A stretch of 64,000 bases of DNA, taken from positions 306,530-370,529 of the forward strand of contig CAIMLR010000028.1 in NCBI GenBank assembly GCA_903842345.1. The letters are read 5' to 3'. The notes under the pieces are model-generated. The model saw only the letters and a program-made list of their open reading frames with translations. It was not told the DNA's origin and made no database searches. The position numbers and the translations under genes are program-made. The number at the start of each line of letters is the position of its first letter. The stretch's first letter is position 1. The stretch is from an uncultured Myxococcales bacterium. GTDB lineage: Bacteria > Myxococcota_A > UBA9042. This document shows positions 1-9,428 of this stretch, in pieces.

Positions 1-721
1 AGCGACTGGGGATGGCGTTGGCCTGCCAGCGTGTGACAACGCGGGTGATGGCTTGGCGCAAGTGCGCGGAACGGTAGTCGTTCGGGTGGATGGCGAGGCG
101 CGAGACGGCCTGACGGGGCAGAATGCGGCTTGTCACTTCTGCGGCGCCGATGGAGCCCCACACGCGCGCGGGGGTGCGCGAGGCAAAGCTCAGCGCGGGG
201 CTGAATAGTGCTGCGCCGCGGCTGGGCCAAATGCGCAACTGATCTTCGCAGAAGCTCAATCCGGCGTCGGCGACCGCGCGCCGGACGTCGGCGTTTTGCA
301 GCCAAGCCGGCGCGACAAAGCCGGTCGGCCGCACGTCAAGCGCTTCCTGGAGCACGCCCAGGCCATTGGCGAGTCGCGCGGCGGCGTCGGCGTAGGACAG
401 ACCGTGGAACTCGCCCTCGCCCGCCGTCAGCATCGCGGCGGCCAGCTTGCGACCGGCGGACTGCGGCTGGGTATCGGCCAGATGGTAATAGCCGTGCAGG
501 AGGATTTCGTCGTCCGGCGTCAGCGCCCGCCGCAGTCGCGCGCAGAACGCCGGGTAGGCGCGCAGGTCGGCGTGGCCGTGGAAATCGGGCACCACGAGCA
601 TCGCCAACCGCGTGACGCCCAGCGCACGCAGGTGGTCGATCGCCGCAAAAACCAAGTCTTCCTTGGCGGGCGTGACATCGTGCAAGCTGTAGAGCGCGCG
701 ATGCGCGGAAGCTGTAGCCAT
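1..721 (-). CDS. DUF2334 polysaccharide-deacetylase-like protein (3' end outside window)
   Basis: The frame is open from an ATG at 721 to the left edge, giving about 240 residues with no stop, so the C-terminus is missing. Near the N-terminus it has YSLHDVTPA, then MLVVPDFHG and DEILLHGYYH. This His/Asp pattern is that of DUF2334, a branch of the polysaccharide deacetylase (carbohydrate esterase 4-like) fold that uses a metal-bound His/Asp site. Expected role: metal-dependent removal of N-linked acyl groups from a cell-wall or exopolysaccharide sugar; the substrate is unknown. An in-frame GTG at 820 with GGAG five bases upstream is an alternative start that would add 33 residues. No signal peptide is visible with either start. 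Family assignment is fairly safe; function is inferred. Confidence 0.72.
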   Translation of the reverse strand, partial: MATASAHRALYSLHDVTPAKEDLVFAAIDHLRALGVTRLAMLVVPDFHGHADLRAYPAFCARLRRALTPDDEILLHGYYHLADTQPQSAGRKLAAAMLTAGEGEFHGLSYADAAARLANGLGVLQEALDVRPTGFVAPAWLQNADVRRAVADAGLSFCEDQLRIWPSRGAALFSPALSFASRTPARVWGSIGAAEVTSRILPRQAVSRLAIHPNDYRSAHLRQAITRVVTRWQANAIPSR

Positions 722-992
722 GGCCCGTCGGATGTGCAAGATGCGTGCCAGCCAGCGTTGCAGGGCAGCCACTGTACTTACGCGAACTTGCGAGTGATGG
801 CGGAGGACCAAGTGGAGCACGGTTGCTCCATGTGGCCGCGGACGGCGGAATCATACTCCAAGGCGCGGCAAACGGACAGATCGACGAACGGAGCGCACAT
901 GCTGACCGCGCTTTTGGCTTTCAGCGCACGGGGCAGACCTGCTATCGTCCGCGCAGACTGAGCGTTCCCGGACGGTCCGGCGGTAGGTACAC

Positions 993-3900
993 GTGCGCGC
1001 ATTGGGCCGATTGTCAGCTTTGGGCCTCGTTGCGTTCTTCGCGAGCGTCGCACTGGGTGGCTGCGGCTTGTTGCACAAGGCCGCGGCCGACGTGGAAGAG
1101 GATCCCACCGTTGTCGACGACACAACCGACGCGGATGCTGACCTGAGCGATGCGGATGCCGCCGACGACGCGGGCGATGGCGCAGCAGACGTCCCCGATG
1201 CCACCGATGCCCACGATGCTGCGGCCGCCAAGGATGCGGGCAAAGACGCCGCCCACGATGTGGCGAAGGCCGCTGCGGATGCACTGGACGCGGGCGACGG
1301 GCAGGGCGATGCGCCAGACATCGCCGTCGATGCCGCGAGCCAGGATGTGCCGGATGCGGGGCCACCGGTATGCACCGCCGGGCAAATCGCCGCGTGCAAC
1401 GACAAGAGCGCCTGCACCGATGACACGTGCGACGCCATTTTTGGCTGCAACCACGTCTACAACGAGGCAGCCTGCGACGACGGCTCCGCATGCACCAGCG
1501 GCGACACCTGCAAGGACGGCCAATGCCTGGGCAGCGTCATCACCTGCGACGACGGCAAGGGCTGCACCAGCGACGTCTGCAAGCCGAGCTTTGGCTGCAT
1601 CCATCAGAACGCGACGGGGCCTTGCGATGACGGCAACATCTGCACCACGGCGGAGAACTGCAAGGCCGGCTCGTGCATCGGTGGCTCACCGGCCGATTGC
1701 AGTGATGGCATCGCGTGCACGCTGGACACGTGCGATCCCGCGGTGGGCTGCCAGCACACCTCCGGCGACGGACCTTGCGACGATGGCAGCTACTGCACCG
1801 TGGGCGAGACCTGCACCGGCGGCGTCTGCGGCGGCGGCAGCGCGGCGCTCTGCAACGACGGCAATGACTGCACGAGCGACGGCTGCGACCCGCCGTCCGG
1901 CTGCACCTTCACCGTGCTTTCCGGTGCGTGCGACGACTCCGATCCGTGCTCGACCCAGGACGTGTGCAAAGGCGGCAACTGCGCCGGCGTGCCGCTCGTC
2001 TGCGTGCCCGCCGACGTGTGTCACGGCGCCGGCGTGTGCGTGTCCAAGACCGGGACGTGCAATCCGGTCAACGCGCCCGACGGGGTGCCCTGCAACGACG
2101 GCTTCGCGTGCACGACGGGCGACACATGCACGGGCGGGGCGTGCGTTGGCGCAAACCAGTGCGACGACGACGACGTGTGCACGCTTGACGCATGCGCGAA
2201 GGTTGGCGGCTGCAGCCACACGGCGAGCTGCACGGTCGGCGGCGCGGTGACCGGCCTGGCCAGCGCGGGCCTGACGCTGAAGAGCGGCGCCCACATCGTC
2301 GCGCTCACCCAGGATGGGCCGTTCACGCTGAGCGGCGGCTTCGGCAACGGCGGCAACTACTTCACGACGATCGCGAGTTCACCTTTGAGCCCGCCGCAAC
2401 GGTGCACGGTCGTCCGCGGCTCGGGCGCGATCCGCGGCGGCAACGTCGCCGACATCGCGGTCACGTGTTCAGGCTGTGGCGACGGCGCGGTCGGTCCCGA
2501 TCCCGCAACGCGCATCGATGTGGAATGGCTGGCCAACACGGCGACGCCGGCGCCGGAGTTCATGGATTGCTCGCTCAACGGCGCGCAGCTGCTTCACGTC
2601 AACGCCGCGACGCCCGATCAGTACTGCGACACGCTGATTCACCGCGAGCTCCTCACCGATCCGCTGACCTTGGCTGCGCTGACGCCGGGCAAGAACGCGC
2701 TTTCGTGCCAATTCGCCCAGAACATGGCGTGGATCGTGGCGACGGTGCGGCACGCATCCGGGCGGAGCGAGCAGGTCGTCGTGTATGATTATCCGGGCGA
2801 CGCGGGCGGCCTCACGGACGCCATCCGCCGCAACAGCGCGTGCCCCGGCTACGACACGCCAGGCAAGGTCTCCGCGATCCTGACCGTCCAGCAATCGGAG
2901 ACGTGCGACGACGGCAACCTGGACGAAGGCGACGGCTGTTCGTCCGTCTGCCTGCCGGAGAGCTGCACGACCGGCGTGGATGGCGACAAGGATGGCCTGG
3001 ACGACTGCTACGAAACCGCGACTGGCGTCTTTGTCGACGAGACCCACACGGGAACTTCCCCGCTGCTCTGGGACACCGATGGCGACGGGCTCGGCGACGG
3101 CGACGAATTGCTTGGCACGGCGGGCGGCCTGAACCTGGCCGCGCTTGGCGCCAATCCGCTGCGCCAGGATGTCTTTGTCGAGGCGGATTGGATGGAGGAC
3201 GACGCGGATTGCGCGCTCCACACCCATCAAATCACGCCGGGCGCCGAGGCGATGGCGGTCCAGATGTTCGCCAACGCGCCGCACGTGAACCCGGACGGCA
3301 GCACCGGCATCGCGCTCCACATTGACTACGGCCAGGGCGGCGTCTGGCAGGGCGGCGGCAAGGCGGGCACGACGATTGAATTGCCGCCAGACATTGGCCC
3401 CGACCTCGCCGCGATCAAAGCGAGCCACTTCGCGGGGAACCGGCTCGGCTATTTCCACTACGCGCTGATGATGCACAGCTTGGGCCCCACGGCGGGCGGG
3501 ATCGGCGAGATCACGGGCGACGATTTCATCGTGGCCAGCGGCGGCTGCGACGTGTGCTACAAGTGCCAGGGCACGGCGATTCCCGGCCATCTGCCCATCG
3601 AGGCGTTCTGCCACGAACTCGGCCACAACCTCGGCTTGGGCCATGGCGGCGACAGCGCGTGCAACGGCAAGGCCAACTATCCGTCCATCATGAACTACCG
3701 CCACGCGTATTTTGGCATCGATGGCGATTGCGACGACCAGCCGGACGGGACGCTCGACTACTCGCGCGGCGACCGCACGCCGCTGGACGAGAAAGCGCTG
3801 AACGAGGCCGATGGCGTGTGCAGCGGCTTCTGGATCGACTGGAACAATGACGGCAAGGTCACGCCCAAAGTGCTCAAGGACCTGAACGGCGAGTTCAACG

Positions 3901-4067
3901 CCACCTGCCCCGGCGGCATCTACAGCGCGTTCACCGACCACGACGACTGGGGCACGTTGAGCTTCAGCGGCGTGACCTCGGGCGTCGCTGCGGCGGTCGG
4001 CGCGGGGCGAAAGGCGCAGGTCTGCTACGACGACCCGGGCTCCGTGGCCAAGCGCCAGCCGCGGTAG
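993..4067 (+). CDS. Giant lipoprotein: Asp-rich tether, Cys-repeat stalk, metzincin-type protease domain
   Basis: The 1024-residue product starts at GTG 993. A hydrophobic leader ends in the lipobox ALGGC (Cys24), so it should be lipidated and exported. Residues ~25-125 are an Asp/Ala-rich low-complexity tether. Residues ~134-413 hold about ten Cys-rich units of the form CxDGxxCTxxxxC, like the slime-mould (Dicty_CTDC) repeat. A DUF4215-like unit (CDDGNLDEGDGC) lies near residue 637, followed by Ca-binding-like DGDxDGLxD loops. The C-terminal third carries HELGHNLGLGH from residue 874 (the metzincin HExxHxxGxxH zinc site) and a Met-turn candidate (SIMNYRH) with its Met at residue 900. Predicted role: surface-tethered zinc endopeptidase. 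The zinc motif is complete; the substrate is unknown. Confidence 0.85.
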   Translation: MRALGRLSALGLVAFFASVALGGCGLLHKAAADVEEDPTVVDDTTDADADLSDADAADDAGDGAADVPDATDAHDAAAAKDAGKDAAHDVAKAAADALDAGDGQGDAPDIAVDAASQDVPDAGPPVCTAGQIAACNDKSACTDDTCDAIFGCNHVYNEAACDDGSACTSGDTCKDGQCLGSVITCDDGKGCTSDVCKPSFGCIHQNATGPCDDGNICTTAENCKAGSCIGGSPADCSDGIACTLDTCDPAVGCQHTSGDGPCDDGSYCTVGETCTGGVCGGGSAALCNDGNDCTSDGCDPPSGCTFTVLSGACDDSDPCSTQDVCKGGNCAGVPLVCVPADVCHGAGVCVSKTGTCNPVNAPDGVPCNDGFACTTGDTCTGGACVGANQCDDDDVCTLDACAKVGGCSHTASCTVGGAVTGLASAGLTLKSGAHIVALTQDGPFTLSGGFGNGGNYFTTIASSPLSPPQRCTVVRGSGAIRGGNVADIAVTCSGCGDGAVGPDPATRIDVEWLANTATPAPEFMDCSLNGAQLLHVNAATPDQYCDTLIHRELLTDPLTLAALTPGKNALSCQFAQNMAWIVATVRHASGRSEQVVVYDYPGDAGGLTDAIRRNSACPGYDTPGKVSAILTVQQSETCDDGNLDEGDGCSSVCLPESCTTGVDGDKDGLDDCYETATGVFVDETHTGTSPLLWDTDGDGLGDGDELLGTAGGLNLAALGANPLRQDVFVEADWMEDDADCALHTHQITPGAEAMAVQMFANAPHVNPDGSTGIALHIDYGQGGVWQGGGKAGTTIELPPDIGPDLAAIKASHFAGNRLGYFHYALMMHSLGPTAGGIGEITGDDFIVASGGCDVCYKCQGTAIPGHLPIEAFCHELGHNLGLGHGGDSACNGKANYPSIMNYRHAYFGIDGDCDDQPDGTLDYSRGDRTPLDEKALNEADGVCSGFWIDWNNDGKVTPKVLKDLNGEFNATCPGGIYSAFTDHDDWGTLSFSGVTSGVAAAVGAGRKAQVCYDDPGSVAKRQPR
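1393..2231 (+). repeat. Alternating two-type Cys-rich protein repeats
   Basis: This coding repeat region lies inside the lipoprotein gene at 993. Units alternate between a type ending DxCDPxxGCxH (for example CSDGIACTLDTC then DPAVGCQH) and a type ending DTCxxGxCxG (CDDGSACTSGDTC then KDGQCLG). About ten CxDGxxCT cores are visible. The pattern is that of Dicty_CTDC repeats, which form disulphide-rich stalks. The DNA copies have diverged and are not identical direct repeats. Confidence 0.8.
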
Positions 4068-4090
4068 CGTGACGCTTTCGCGGCGATCCT

Positions 4091-4118
4091 GTGACGGGGC
4101 CGTTGGCCCTTGCGTCAC
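4091..4118. terminator. Imperfect hairpin between lipoprotein gene and speD
   Basis: GTGAC at 4091-4095 pairs with GTCAC at 4114-4118. Inside it, GGGCC (4097-4101) and GGCCC (4105-4109) close a three-base loop. It lies 23 bases after the stop of the preceding gene and about 70 bases before the speD start. No T-tract follows, so it is either a weak terminator or an element in the speD leader. Confidence 0.3.
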
Positions 4119-4190
4119 GCGCGGGTTGTCCCTACTCTCGCGCCGCCCGCGTCCGGCGCGGCAACCAGACGTGATGAGGAGTTGTACGGG

Positions 4191-5030
4191 ATGCCAACGG
4201 TCAAGCCGCTCAAGAAGCTGCGCCTGCAAGGGTTCAACAACCTGACCAAGACGCTCAGCTTCAACATCTACGACATCTGCTATGCCCGCACGGCGGCGCA
4301 CCGCAACGAGTACATCGCGTACATTGACGAGGCGTACAACGCCGAGCGGCTCACGGAAATCCTCGAGAACGTCGCCAAGATCATCGGCGCGAATCTGCTG
4401 AACGTGGCGCGTCAGGACTACGATCCGCAGGGGGCGAGCGTCACGATGCTGATCTCCGAGGATCCCATCGAGAGCGACGAATCGGACGACGATGGGGAGG
4501 AGGCGCCCGGACCGCTCGTCGTGACCAAGACCAAGAAAGACTCCGTGGTTGGCCACCTGGACAAGAGCCACATCACGGTGCACACCTATCCCGAGAGCCA
4601 TCCCGACAACGGCATTTCGACCTTTCGCGCCGACATCGACGTCTCGACCTGCGGGCGGATTTCTCCTCTGAAAGCGCTGAATTACCTGCTGCACAGCTTT
4701 GAGTCGGACATCGTCACCATCGACTACCGCGTCCGCGGCTTCACGCGCGACGTCAGCGGCAAGAAGTTCTATATCGACCACAAGATCAACTCGATCCAGA
4801 ACTTCATCGCCAAGGAAACGCGGCACCGCTACCAGATGATCGACGTCAACGTCTATCAGGAAAACATCTTTCATACCAAGATGTTGCTGAAGGATTTCAA
4901 GCTCGACACGTACCTGTTTGGCACCGGCGCGGATACGCTGACCGATGACGAGCAGAAGACGGTGGAGAAGCGGCTGACGCGCGAGATGCTGGAGATTTTC
5001 TACGGTCGGCGCATCAAGAAGGGCGCCTGA
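4191..5030 (+). CDS. speD: S-adenosylmethionine decarboxylase proenzyme, enterobacterial type
   Basis: The 279-residue product aligns almost end to end with E. coli Spe[12 protein letters not shown] and YDICYARTA near the N-terminus, then [36 protein letters not shown] and [17 protein letters not shown]. The enzyme self-cleaves before a Ser that becomes the pyruvoyl cofactor; by comparison this is Ser126, in DKSH. It makes decarboxylated AdoMet, the aminopropyl donor for spermidine. The ATG at 4191 is preceded by GAGGAG and gives the usual family N-terminus; an upstream in-frame extension is not supported. Compared with E. coli, the segment before the cleavage site carries an acidic insertion ([14 protein letters not shown]). 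No spermidine synthase gene is adjacent. Confidence 0.95.
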   Translation: MPTVKPLKKLRLQGFNNLTKTLSFNIYDICYARTAAHRNEYIAYIDEAYNAERLTEILENVAKIIGANLLNVARQDYDPQGASVTMLISEDPIESDESDDDGEEAPGPLVVTKTKKDSVVGHLDKSHITVHTYPESHPDNGISTFRADIDVSTCGRISPLKALNYLLHSFESDIVTIDYRVRGFTRDVSGKKFYIDHKINSIQNFIAKETRHRYQMIDVNVYQENIFHTKMLLKDFKLDTYLFGTGADTLTDDEQKTVEKRLTREMLEIFYGRRIKKGA

Positions 5031-5045
5031 GCGTCGCGCGCCACG

Positions 5046-5360
5046 TTACTTGAACAGATAGAACTTCTCGTTTTCACCGAGCATTCCGAGTTCGGCGCGA
5101 ATCGTCTGGCGGCGCACGTCCGCGCGGCCGGCAAACGCGCCGAGTCGCGACTGCAGCTCCTCGCCGCGCATCTTCTGTTCCAGCAGCTGTTCTTCCAGGC
5201 GCACAAGCTCGGCGCGGCGGTCATCGACGCTGCCCTTGGCCGTCCACGAATGCCACAGGCCCACCGCGCTGACGACGGCGAAAATCGTGAACAGCATCAA
5301 GCGGATGCCGTGCCACAGGACCCGAAACATCGTCGCGATTTTCTTGCGCCAGCTCGCCAT
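5046..5360 (-). CDS. FtsB/DivIC-like septum formation initiator
   Basis: This 104-residue protein has a short cytoplasmic N-terminus, one membrane segment (about residues 18-36) and then a Leu/Glu-rich coiled coil (RRAELVRLEEQLLEQKMRGEEL). It ends in a short globular tail, IRAELGMLGENEKFYLF. This is the layout of FtsB/DivIC proteins, which bridge FtsL and FtsQ in the divisome. The ATG at 5360 follows GAGGGCGG, so it is preferred over a TTG nine codons upstream. It converges with speD across a 15-base gap. The family is clear; which divisome subunit it represents is not proven. Confidence 0.82.
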   Translation of the reverse strand: MASWRKKIATMFRVLWHGIRLMLFTIFAVVSAVGLWHSWTAKGSVDDRRAELVRLEEQLLEQKMRGEELQSRLGAFAGRADVRRQTIRAELGMLGENEKFYLFK

Positions 5361-5506
5361 TGCCGCCCTCGCACGTTGGTCCGGCAAGTTTCTGCAGGAT
5401 CCATCGGGGCGGAAGATGACGCAGCTGGCGATCCCGTCAACTTTTCAACGCGAATTGCCGCGCAATCGGATCGCTTGCATGGCGCTTGGCTGGCAACACC
5501 TTGATT

Positions 5507-7351
5507 TCACTTGGATGACGGCTGAGGTGGCAGGATCGTCGACGAACGATCCCCAGCGCCCGCTGAGCGCGTCTCCCGGTTGATGCGCAGTTCAAACGTC
5601 GCGCCGCCGCCGGGCGTGTCGCGGTAGCTCGCCGTGCCGCCATGGGCTTCTGCGACTTGCTTGACCATCGCTAGGCCCAGACCCGTCCCTTCCGCCTTGC
5701 CCTGCGTCGCAAACGCGTCAAACAGCCGGTGCTGGAAGGCCACGGGCACGCCTTCGCCGTCGTCGACAAACGTCACGACCAGCTCCTCCGGCGTCCCGGC
5801 AATCTCCACAACAAAGTGGCCGCTCTTGCGGTCGATCAGCGCCTCGCGGGCATTTTTGGCGACGTTTTGCATCGCCCTTGCAATCTTGAACGCGTCAAAC
5901 CGCGCCATGCCGCGATCCAGCAGCCGGACCTGCCACTGCACGTGCGAGCCGGCAAAAACCGCGTGCAGCATCTCCTCGACTTCCTTGGCGAAATCCACCA
6001 GCGATACCCGCCGCGTCAGCAGCACCTGTTCGCCGCGGGCAAACGCCAGCACGTCGCGGGTCATCTGCGTGAGCGTTTCCAGCTGGTTCAGCGTCTTGGC
6101 CGCCAGGTCCGCGCGTTCGGCGGGCTCCTCCTCGCGGGTCATCAGCTGCACGTAGCCCGACGCGACGGTCATTGGCGTGCGGAAATCGTGCAGCACGCCT
6201 GCCAGCGCTTTGCCCAACGCGGCCAGCCGATCCTCGCGCTCCGCCTGTGCCAATTCCTGCCGCACCGCCAGCGTGCGCGCGACCTGCCCGGAGAGCAACG
6301 ACACGACTTTCGCGTCGGCATCCGAAAAGCCCGTGTGTTTCCCCGGGCGATCCAGAACCGCGAGCGCGCCCAACATTTCGTCGTCGACAATCAGCGGCAC
6401 AACCAGGCCCGCCGCGGGCTCGAACGGCAACTGCTCTTCGTCCGCGAGCGCGCGCAGGTTGGCCAACGACGGGCCAATCTCCAGCGGCGCGCGATGTTCC
6501 ATCGCCAGACCACACAGGCCAATCTGGGTCGGAAACGCGAGGATCTGCACGCCCGGCTGCCGCCGCTCCTGCCGGTGTACGATCATGCCGCCGTTCGCGG
6601 TCGCCAGCGCCACCTGACAGAGCGAGCTTGGCACGGTCACCGCGATGCGCTGGATGATGGCGTCAATCGCCGCGTCCAGATCCCCCGTCGCGCCGACCTC
6701 GCGCTCGATCGCAAACAGCAGGTCGATCTCCGCGAGCCGTTCCGCCAACTGCTCCTGGGCGTCCTTGAGCGCCAGGTTGTTGTGGACAAGCGTCGCATTG
6801 AGCTGAGCGTTCACAATCGCGATCGCGGCCATGGCCATGATCGTGGAAAGCAGCGACTCGTCCTCGACGGTGAACCAGCCCGAGCGGCGATTGAGGACCT
6901 GCACGACCGCGATGAGCACGCCGTCGCGGTCAAAGACCGGCTGGCAGAGCATGGATCGCGTGCGGTAGCCGAGGAGGACGTCCGACGACGGGTCGAAGCG
7001 GCTGTCCAGATACGCGTCCTTGACGTTGACGCTGCGTCCGGTTTGCGCGACCCAGCCGGCGAGGCCTTGGCCGCGCTTGACCTCGATGTCGTAGTGCTTG
7101 GTGCCCTGCGCGATGCTGGACCACAGCAGATCGCGCTCCTCGTCGACCAGGAACAACGTCGAGCGGTCCGCGTGCAGCGCTTCCGTCACGCGTTCCATGA
7201 TGAGCCGCAGGAGTGTCTCCTGCGCCAGATTGGCCGAGAGCGCGCGGGCAATATCGGCGACGATGGCCAGCCGCGCGTCACTGCTCAGCGCGATGGCAGG
7301 CTCACGTGCGCCGTTTTGCGGTTCTGCGGATTGGGCTGGGCGCGCGGACAA
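5507..7351 (-). CDS. GAF-GAF sensor histidine kinase
   Basis: The product is 614 residues from a TTG at 7351, which has GGAGG five bases upstream. Two GAF domains (roughly residues 40-195 and 220-370) precede a dimerisation/phosphoacceptor helix with LHDFRTPMT, where His388 is the likely phosphorylated residue. The ATPase domain shows an N-box (NVAKNAREAL), a G1 box (DDGEGVP) and a G2 box (GTGLGLAMVK). There is no membrane segment, so it is a cytoplasmic sensor. The H-box reads HDFRTP rather than HELRTP. No response regulator is adjacent, so it is an orphan kinase. It is divergent from the muramidase-like gene with about 90 bases between, so the two may share a control region. Longer in-frame extensions reach across that gene and are not credible. 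Confidence 0.87.
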   Translation of the reverse strand: MSARPAQSAEPQNGAREPAIALSSDARLAIVADIARALSANLAQETLLRLIMERVTEALHADRSTLFLVDEERDLLWSSIAQGTKHYDIEVKRGQGLAGWVAQTGRSVNVKDAYLDSRFDPSSDVLLGYRTRSMLCQPVFDRDGVLIAVVQVLNRRSGWFTVEDESLLSTIMAMAAIAIVNAQLNATLVHNNLALKDAQEQLAERLAEIDLLFAIEREVGATGDLDAAIDAIIQRIAVTVPSSLCQVALATANGGMIVHRQERRQPGVQILAFPTQIGLCGLAMEHRAPLEIGPSLANLRALADEEQLPFEPAAGLVVPLIVDDEMLGALAVLDRPGKHTGFSDADAKVVSLLSGQVARTLAVRQELAQAEREDRLAALGKALAGVLHDFRTPMTVASGYVQLMTREEEPAERADLAAKTLNQLETLTQMTRDVLAFARGEQVLLTRRVSLVDFAKEVEEMLHAVFAGSHVQWQVRLLDRGMARFDAFKIARAMQNVAKNAREALIDRKSGHFVVEIAGTPEELVVTFVDDGEGVPVAFQHRLFDAFATQGKAEGTGLGLAMVKQVAEAHGGTASYRDTPGGGATFELRINRETRSAGAGDRSSTILPPQPSSK

Positions 7352-7441
7352 GGCAACCTCCGGGCCAAGATGGTAGCCCCGCCGGCGGCGTTCGTCACCC
7401 CACAGTTGTCGCGGCACGGATACCGTGGCAAAACGGTCGGG

Positions 7442-8227
7442 ATGAAGCATGACCAGCGCCCAAAGCAGCAACCGAGCCAGACGCCACTCGCGCCTGCCGC
7501 GCTGCCTCTGGCGCGACCGCAGGCGGGCAATCCGCTGACAGGGCACAGCTACGCGGCGGGTCAAGCGCTGCAATCGATGCAGACCGTCACGCAGGAGCCG
7601 CGACCGCGACCGGAGCAGAGTTCGCTGCAGCGGGACGCTCAGGCGCTCCATGCGCAACACGGGGACGCGCTCGCGCAGGCGGCGGCGCAGGCGCGCGTGC
7701 CGGTGGTGGGGCTGGCGGCGATCGTGCTCGCGGAGCAGCATTTCTTGCCGGCCAAGGTGGACGAGCGAATGCCGCTCCGGTTCGAGCCGTACCCATTTTG
7801 GCTGGCGACGGGGCGTTGGCTTGTCGACAGCCACAAGGATCAGGCGGCCGAGTACCGCGCGCTTGCCGAGGCGCAACAGGTGGATCCGCAGGCGGCGATG
7901 CAGGCGACGCGTATGGGAATTGGCCAGTTGAGCGGCGCGGAAGCACAGGCGGCGGGGTATGCGTCCGCGACCGCGATGCACGATGCGCTCGCGGCGGATG
8001 CTGGCGCGCAGGTGCGGGCGCTTGGTGCGGTGGCGGCGGCGGATGCGGCGCTGGGCGATGCATTGCGCGCAGAGGATTGGCGGGCGGTCGCCGACTTGCG
8101 CGCCGGTCCGGCCGCCGGAGCCCTTGGCTACGACGACGCGCTTGCGGGTTTTGCCAGCAGCTACAAGACATGGGCAGGCGGTGGCGGCGACGACGACACC
8201 GGCAAACCCAGGAAGCCGCGCCGCTGA
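7442..8227 (+). CDS. N-acetylmuramidase-like (DUF3380) protein with Pro/Gln-rich N-terminus
   Basis: This 261-residue protein begins with a Pro/Gln/Ala-rich disordered segment (about 1-70) containing HSYAAGQAL at residues 35-43. The following domain resembles DUF3380 N-acetylmuramidases of phage endolysins: a helix with VLAEQHF, whose Glu98 sits where the catalytic Glu is expected, then FEPYPFWLAT and a C-terminal helical part with LGDALRAEDW and YDDALAGFASSY. Predicted activity: cleavage of the glycan backbone of peptidoglycan. There is no signal peptide, holin or phage gene nearby, so export would need another route. The ATG at 7442 has only a weak ribosome site. The assignment rests on pattern, not alignment. 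Confidence 0.6.
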   Translation: MKHDQRPKQQPSQTPLAPAALPLARPQAGNPLTGHSYAAGQALQSMQTVTQEPRPRPEQSSLQRDAQALHAQHGDALAQAAAQARVPVVGLAAIVLAEQHFLPAKVDERMPLRFEPYPFWLATGRWLVDSHKDQAAEYRALAEAQQVDPQAAMQATRMGIGQLSGAEAQAAGYASATAMHDALAADAGAQVRALGAVAAADAALGDALRAEDWRAVADLRAGPAAGALGYDDALAGFASSYKTWAGGGGDDDTGKPRKPRR

Positions 8228-8375
8228 GGCGTCCTGTCCGCGCGGGAAACGCGATGCTCTTGGTTAATGCGATGAGACCAGTGCATCCGATGCGCGGTTT
8301 GCGCGGCAACGGGTGCGCACGGCGCCGGGTGCGTGTACGATGCGCACACGTGCGCGGCACAAGGAGCAGGAAGCC

Positions 8376-9425
8376 ATGGCGGAGCAAGTGCGGGAGCGAG
8401 TCGGGGTCATTCTGGTGAACACCGGCACGCCGGCGTCAACGTCCGTGGCCGATGTGCGCCGCTATCTGGGGCAGTTCCTCAACGATCCACGGGTCATCGA
8501 CATCCCGGCTTGGCAGCGCTGGCTGCTGTTGAACCTCATCATCCTGCGCTTCCGCCCGGCCAAGTCGGCGGCAGCGTATCGCAAAATCTGGACGGAACGC
8601 GGCTCGCCGCTGCTGTTTCACGGTCAGGACTTGGCCGAAGGCGTGCAGGCGGAGCTTGGCGATCAGGCGCTGGTGCGGCTGGCGTTTCAGTTTGGCGAGC
8701 CGTCCATTCCGCAGGCGTTCCAAGCTTTTGCCGACGCGGGAATCCGGCAAGTCTGCGTGGTCCCGCTGTTTCCGCAGTACGCGTCGGCATCGACCGGCTC
8801 GGCGGTGCAGGCGGCCATTGAAGCGGCGGCGGAGCGCTGGGTCATCCCCTCCCTGCACGTGGTGCCGCCGTTCTGGGCTGAGAACGAGTTCCTGGACGGC
8901 ATGGCCGGCCATCTGCAGGAAGCCATCGCCAACGAGGAGCCCGACCACATCGTGCTCAGCTTCCACGGCGTGCCGGAGCATCATTGCTCGCAGACGGACA
9001 ATACCGGCAAGCACTGCTTCAAGACCGCTGGTTGCTGCGACGCGATTGGCCCCGTCAACGCGTCCTGCTACCGCGCGCAGTGCTTTGCCACGGCCCGCGG
9101 CATCATGGAACGCTTGCAGCTCGACCCGGAGCGGACGACCGTCGCGTTTCAGAGTCGGCTGGGCCGCGTGCCGTGGATCAAGCCGTACACGGACATCGTG
9201 CTGACGGACCTTGCGGCGCAAGGCAAGTGCAAGGTCGTCGTCGCCGAGCCGTCATTCGTCGCGGATTGCCTGGAAACGCTCGAAGAAATCGGCATGCGCG
9301 GTCGCGAGGATTTCAAGGCGGCGGGCGGCGGTGAACTGGCGCTCGTGCGATCGTTGAACGCGGATACGGCGTGGTCCGTGGGCCTCGCCAACATCCTGCG
9401 GCGCTCCTGTTCCTGGCTGAGCTGA
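8376..9425 (+). CDS. hemH: Ferrochelatase with internal Cys cluster
   Basis: The 349-residue product starts at ATG 8376, with AAGGAG nine bases upstream. The N-terminal VGVILVNTGTP and the SFHGVPEHH motif, carrying the conserved catalytic His, identify ferrochelatase, which inserts Fe2+ into a porphyrin at the last step of haem synthesis. Right after the His motif is a Cys-rich stretch: Cys in HHCSQT, GKHCFKTAGCC, ASCY and AQC. A class of ferrochelatases described from Myxococcus and Bdellovibrio carries a [2Fe-2S] cluster on four Cys in such an internal segment; this sequence fits that class. A Glu after VVPLFPQYASAS was not resolved. It converges with ung across three bases. Confidence 0.93.
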   Translation: MAEQVRERVGVILVNTGTPASTSVADVRRYLGQFLNDPRVIDIPAWQRWLLLNLIILRFRPAKSAAAYRKIWTERGSPLLFHGQDLAEGVQAELGDQALVRLAFQFGEPSIPQAFQAFADAGIRQVCVVPLFPQYASASTGSAVQAAIEAAAERWVIPSLHVVPPFWAENEFLDGMAGHLQEAIANEEPDHIVLSFHGVPEHHCSQTDNTGKHCFKTAGCCDAIGPVNASCYRAQCFATARGIMERLQLDPERTTVAFQSRLGRVPWIKPYTDIVLTDLAAQGKCKVVVAEPSFVADCLETLEEIGMRGREDFKAAGGGELALVRSLNADTAWSVGLANILRRSCSWLS

Positions 9426-9428
9426 GGC

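Noticed and set aside
2469..4874. 801-residue minus-strand open frame opposite the protease lipoprotein and speD
   Set aside because: High GC at third positions leaves the antisense frame open; it is Arg/Val/Asp-rich with no motif and lies over two well-supported genes.
7352..7981. N-terminal extension of the GAF kinase to 824 residues
   Set aside because: It would run through the divergent muramidase gene; the TTG at 7351 has a good ribosome site and gives a normal domain layout.
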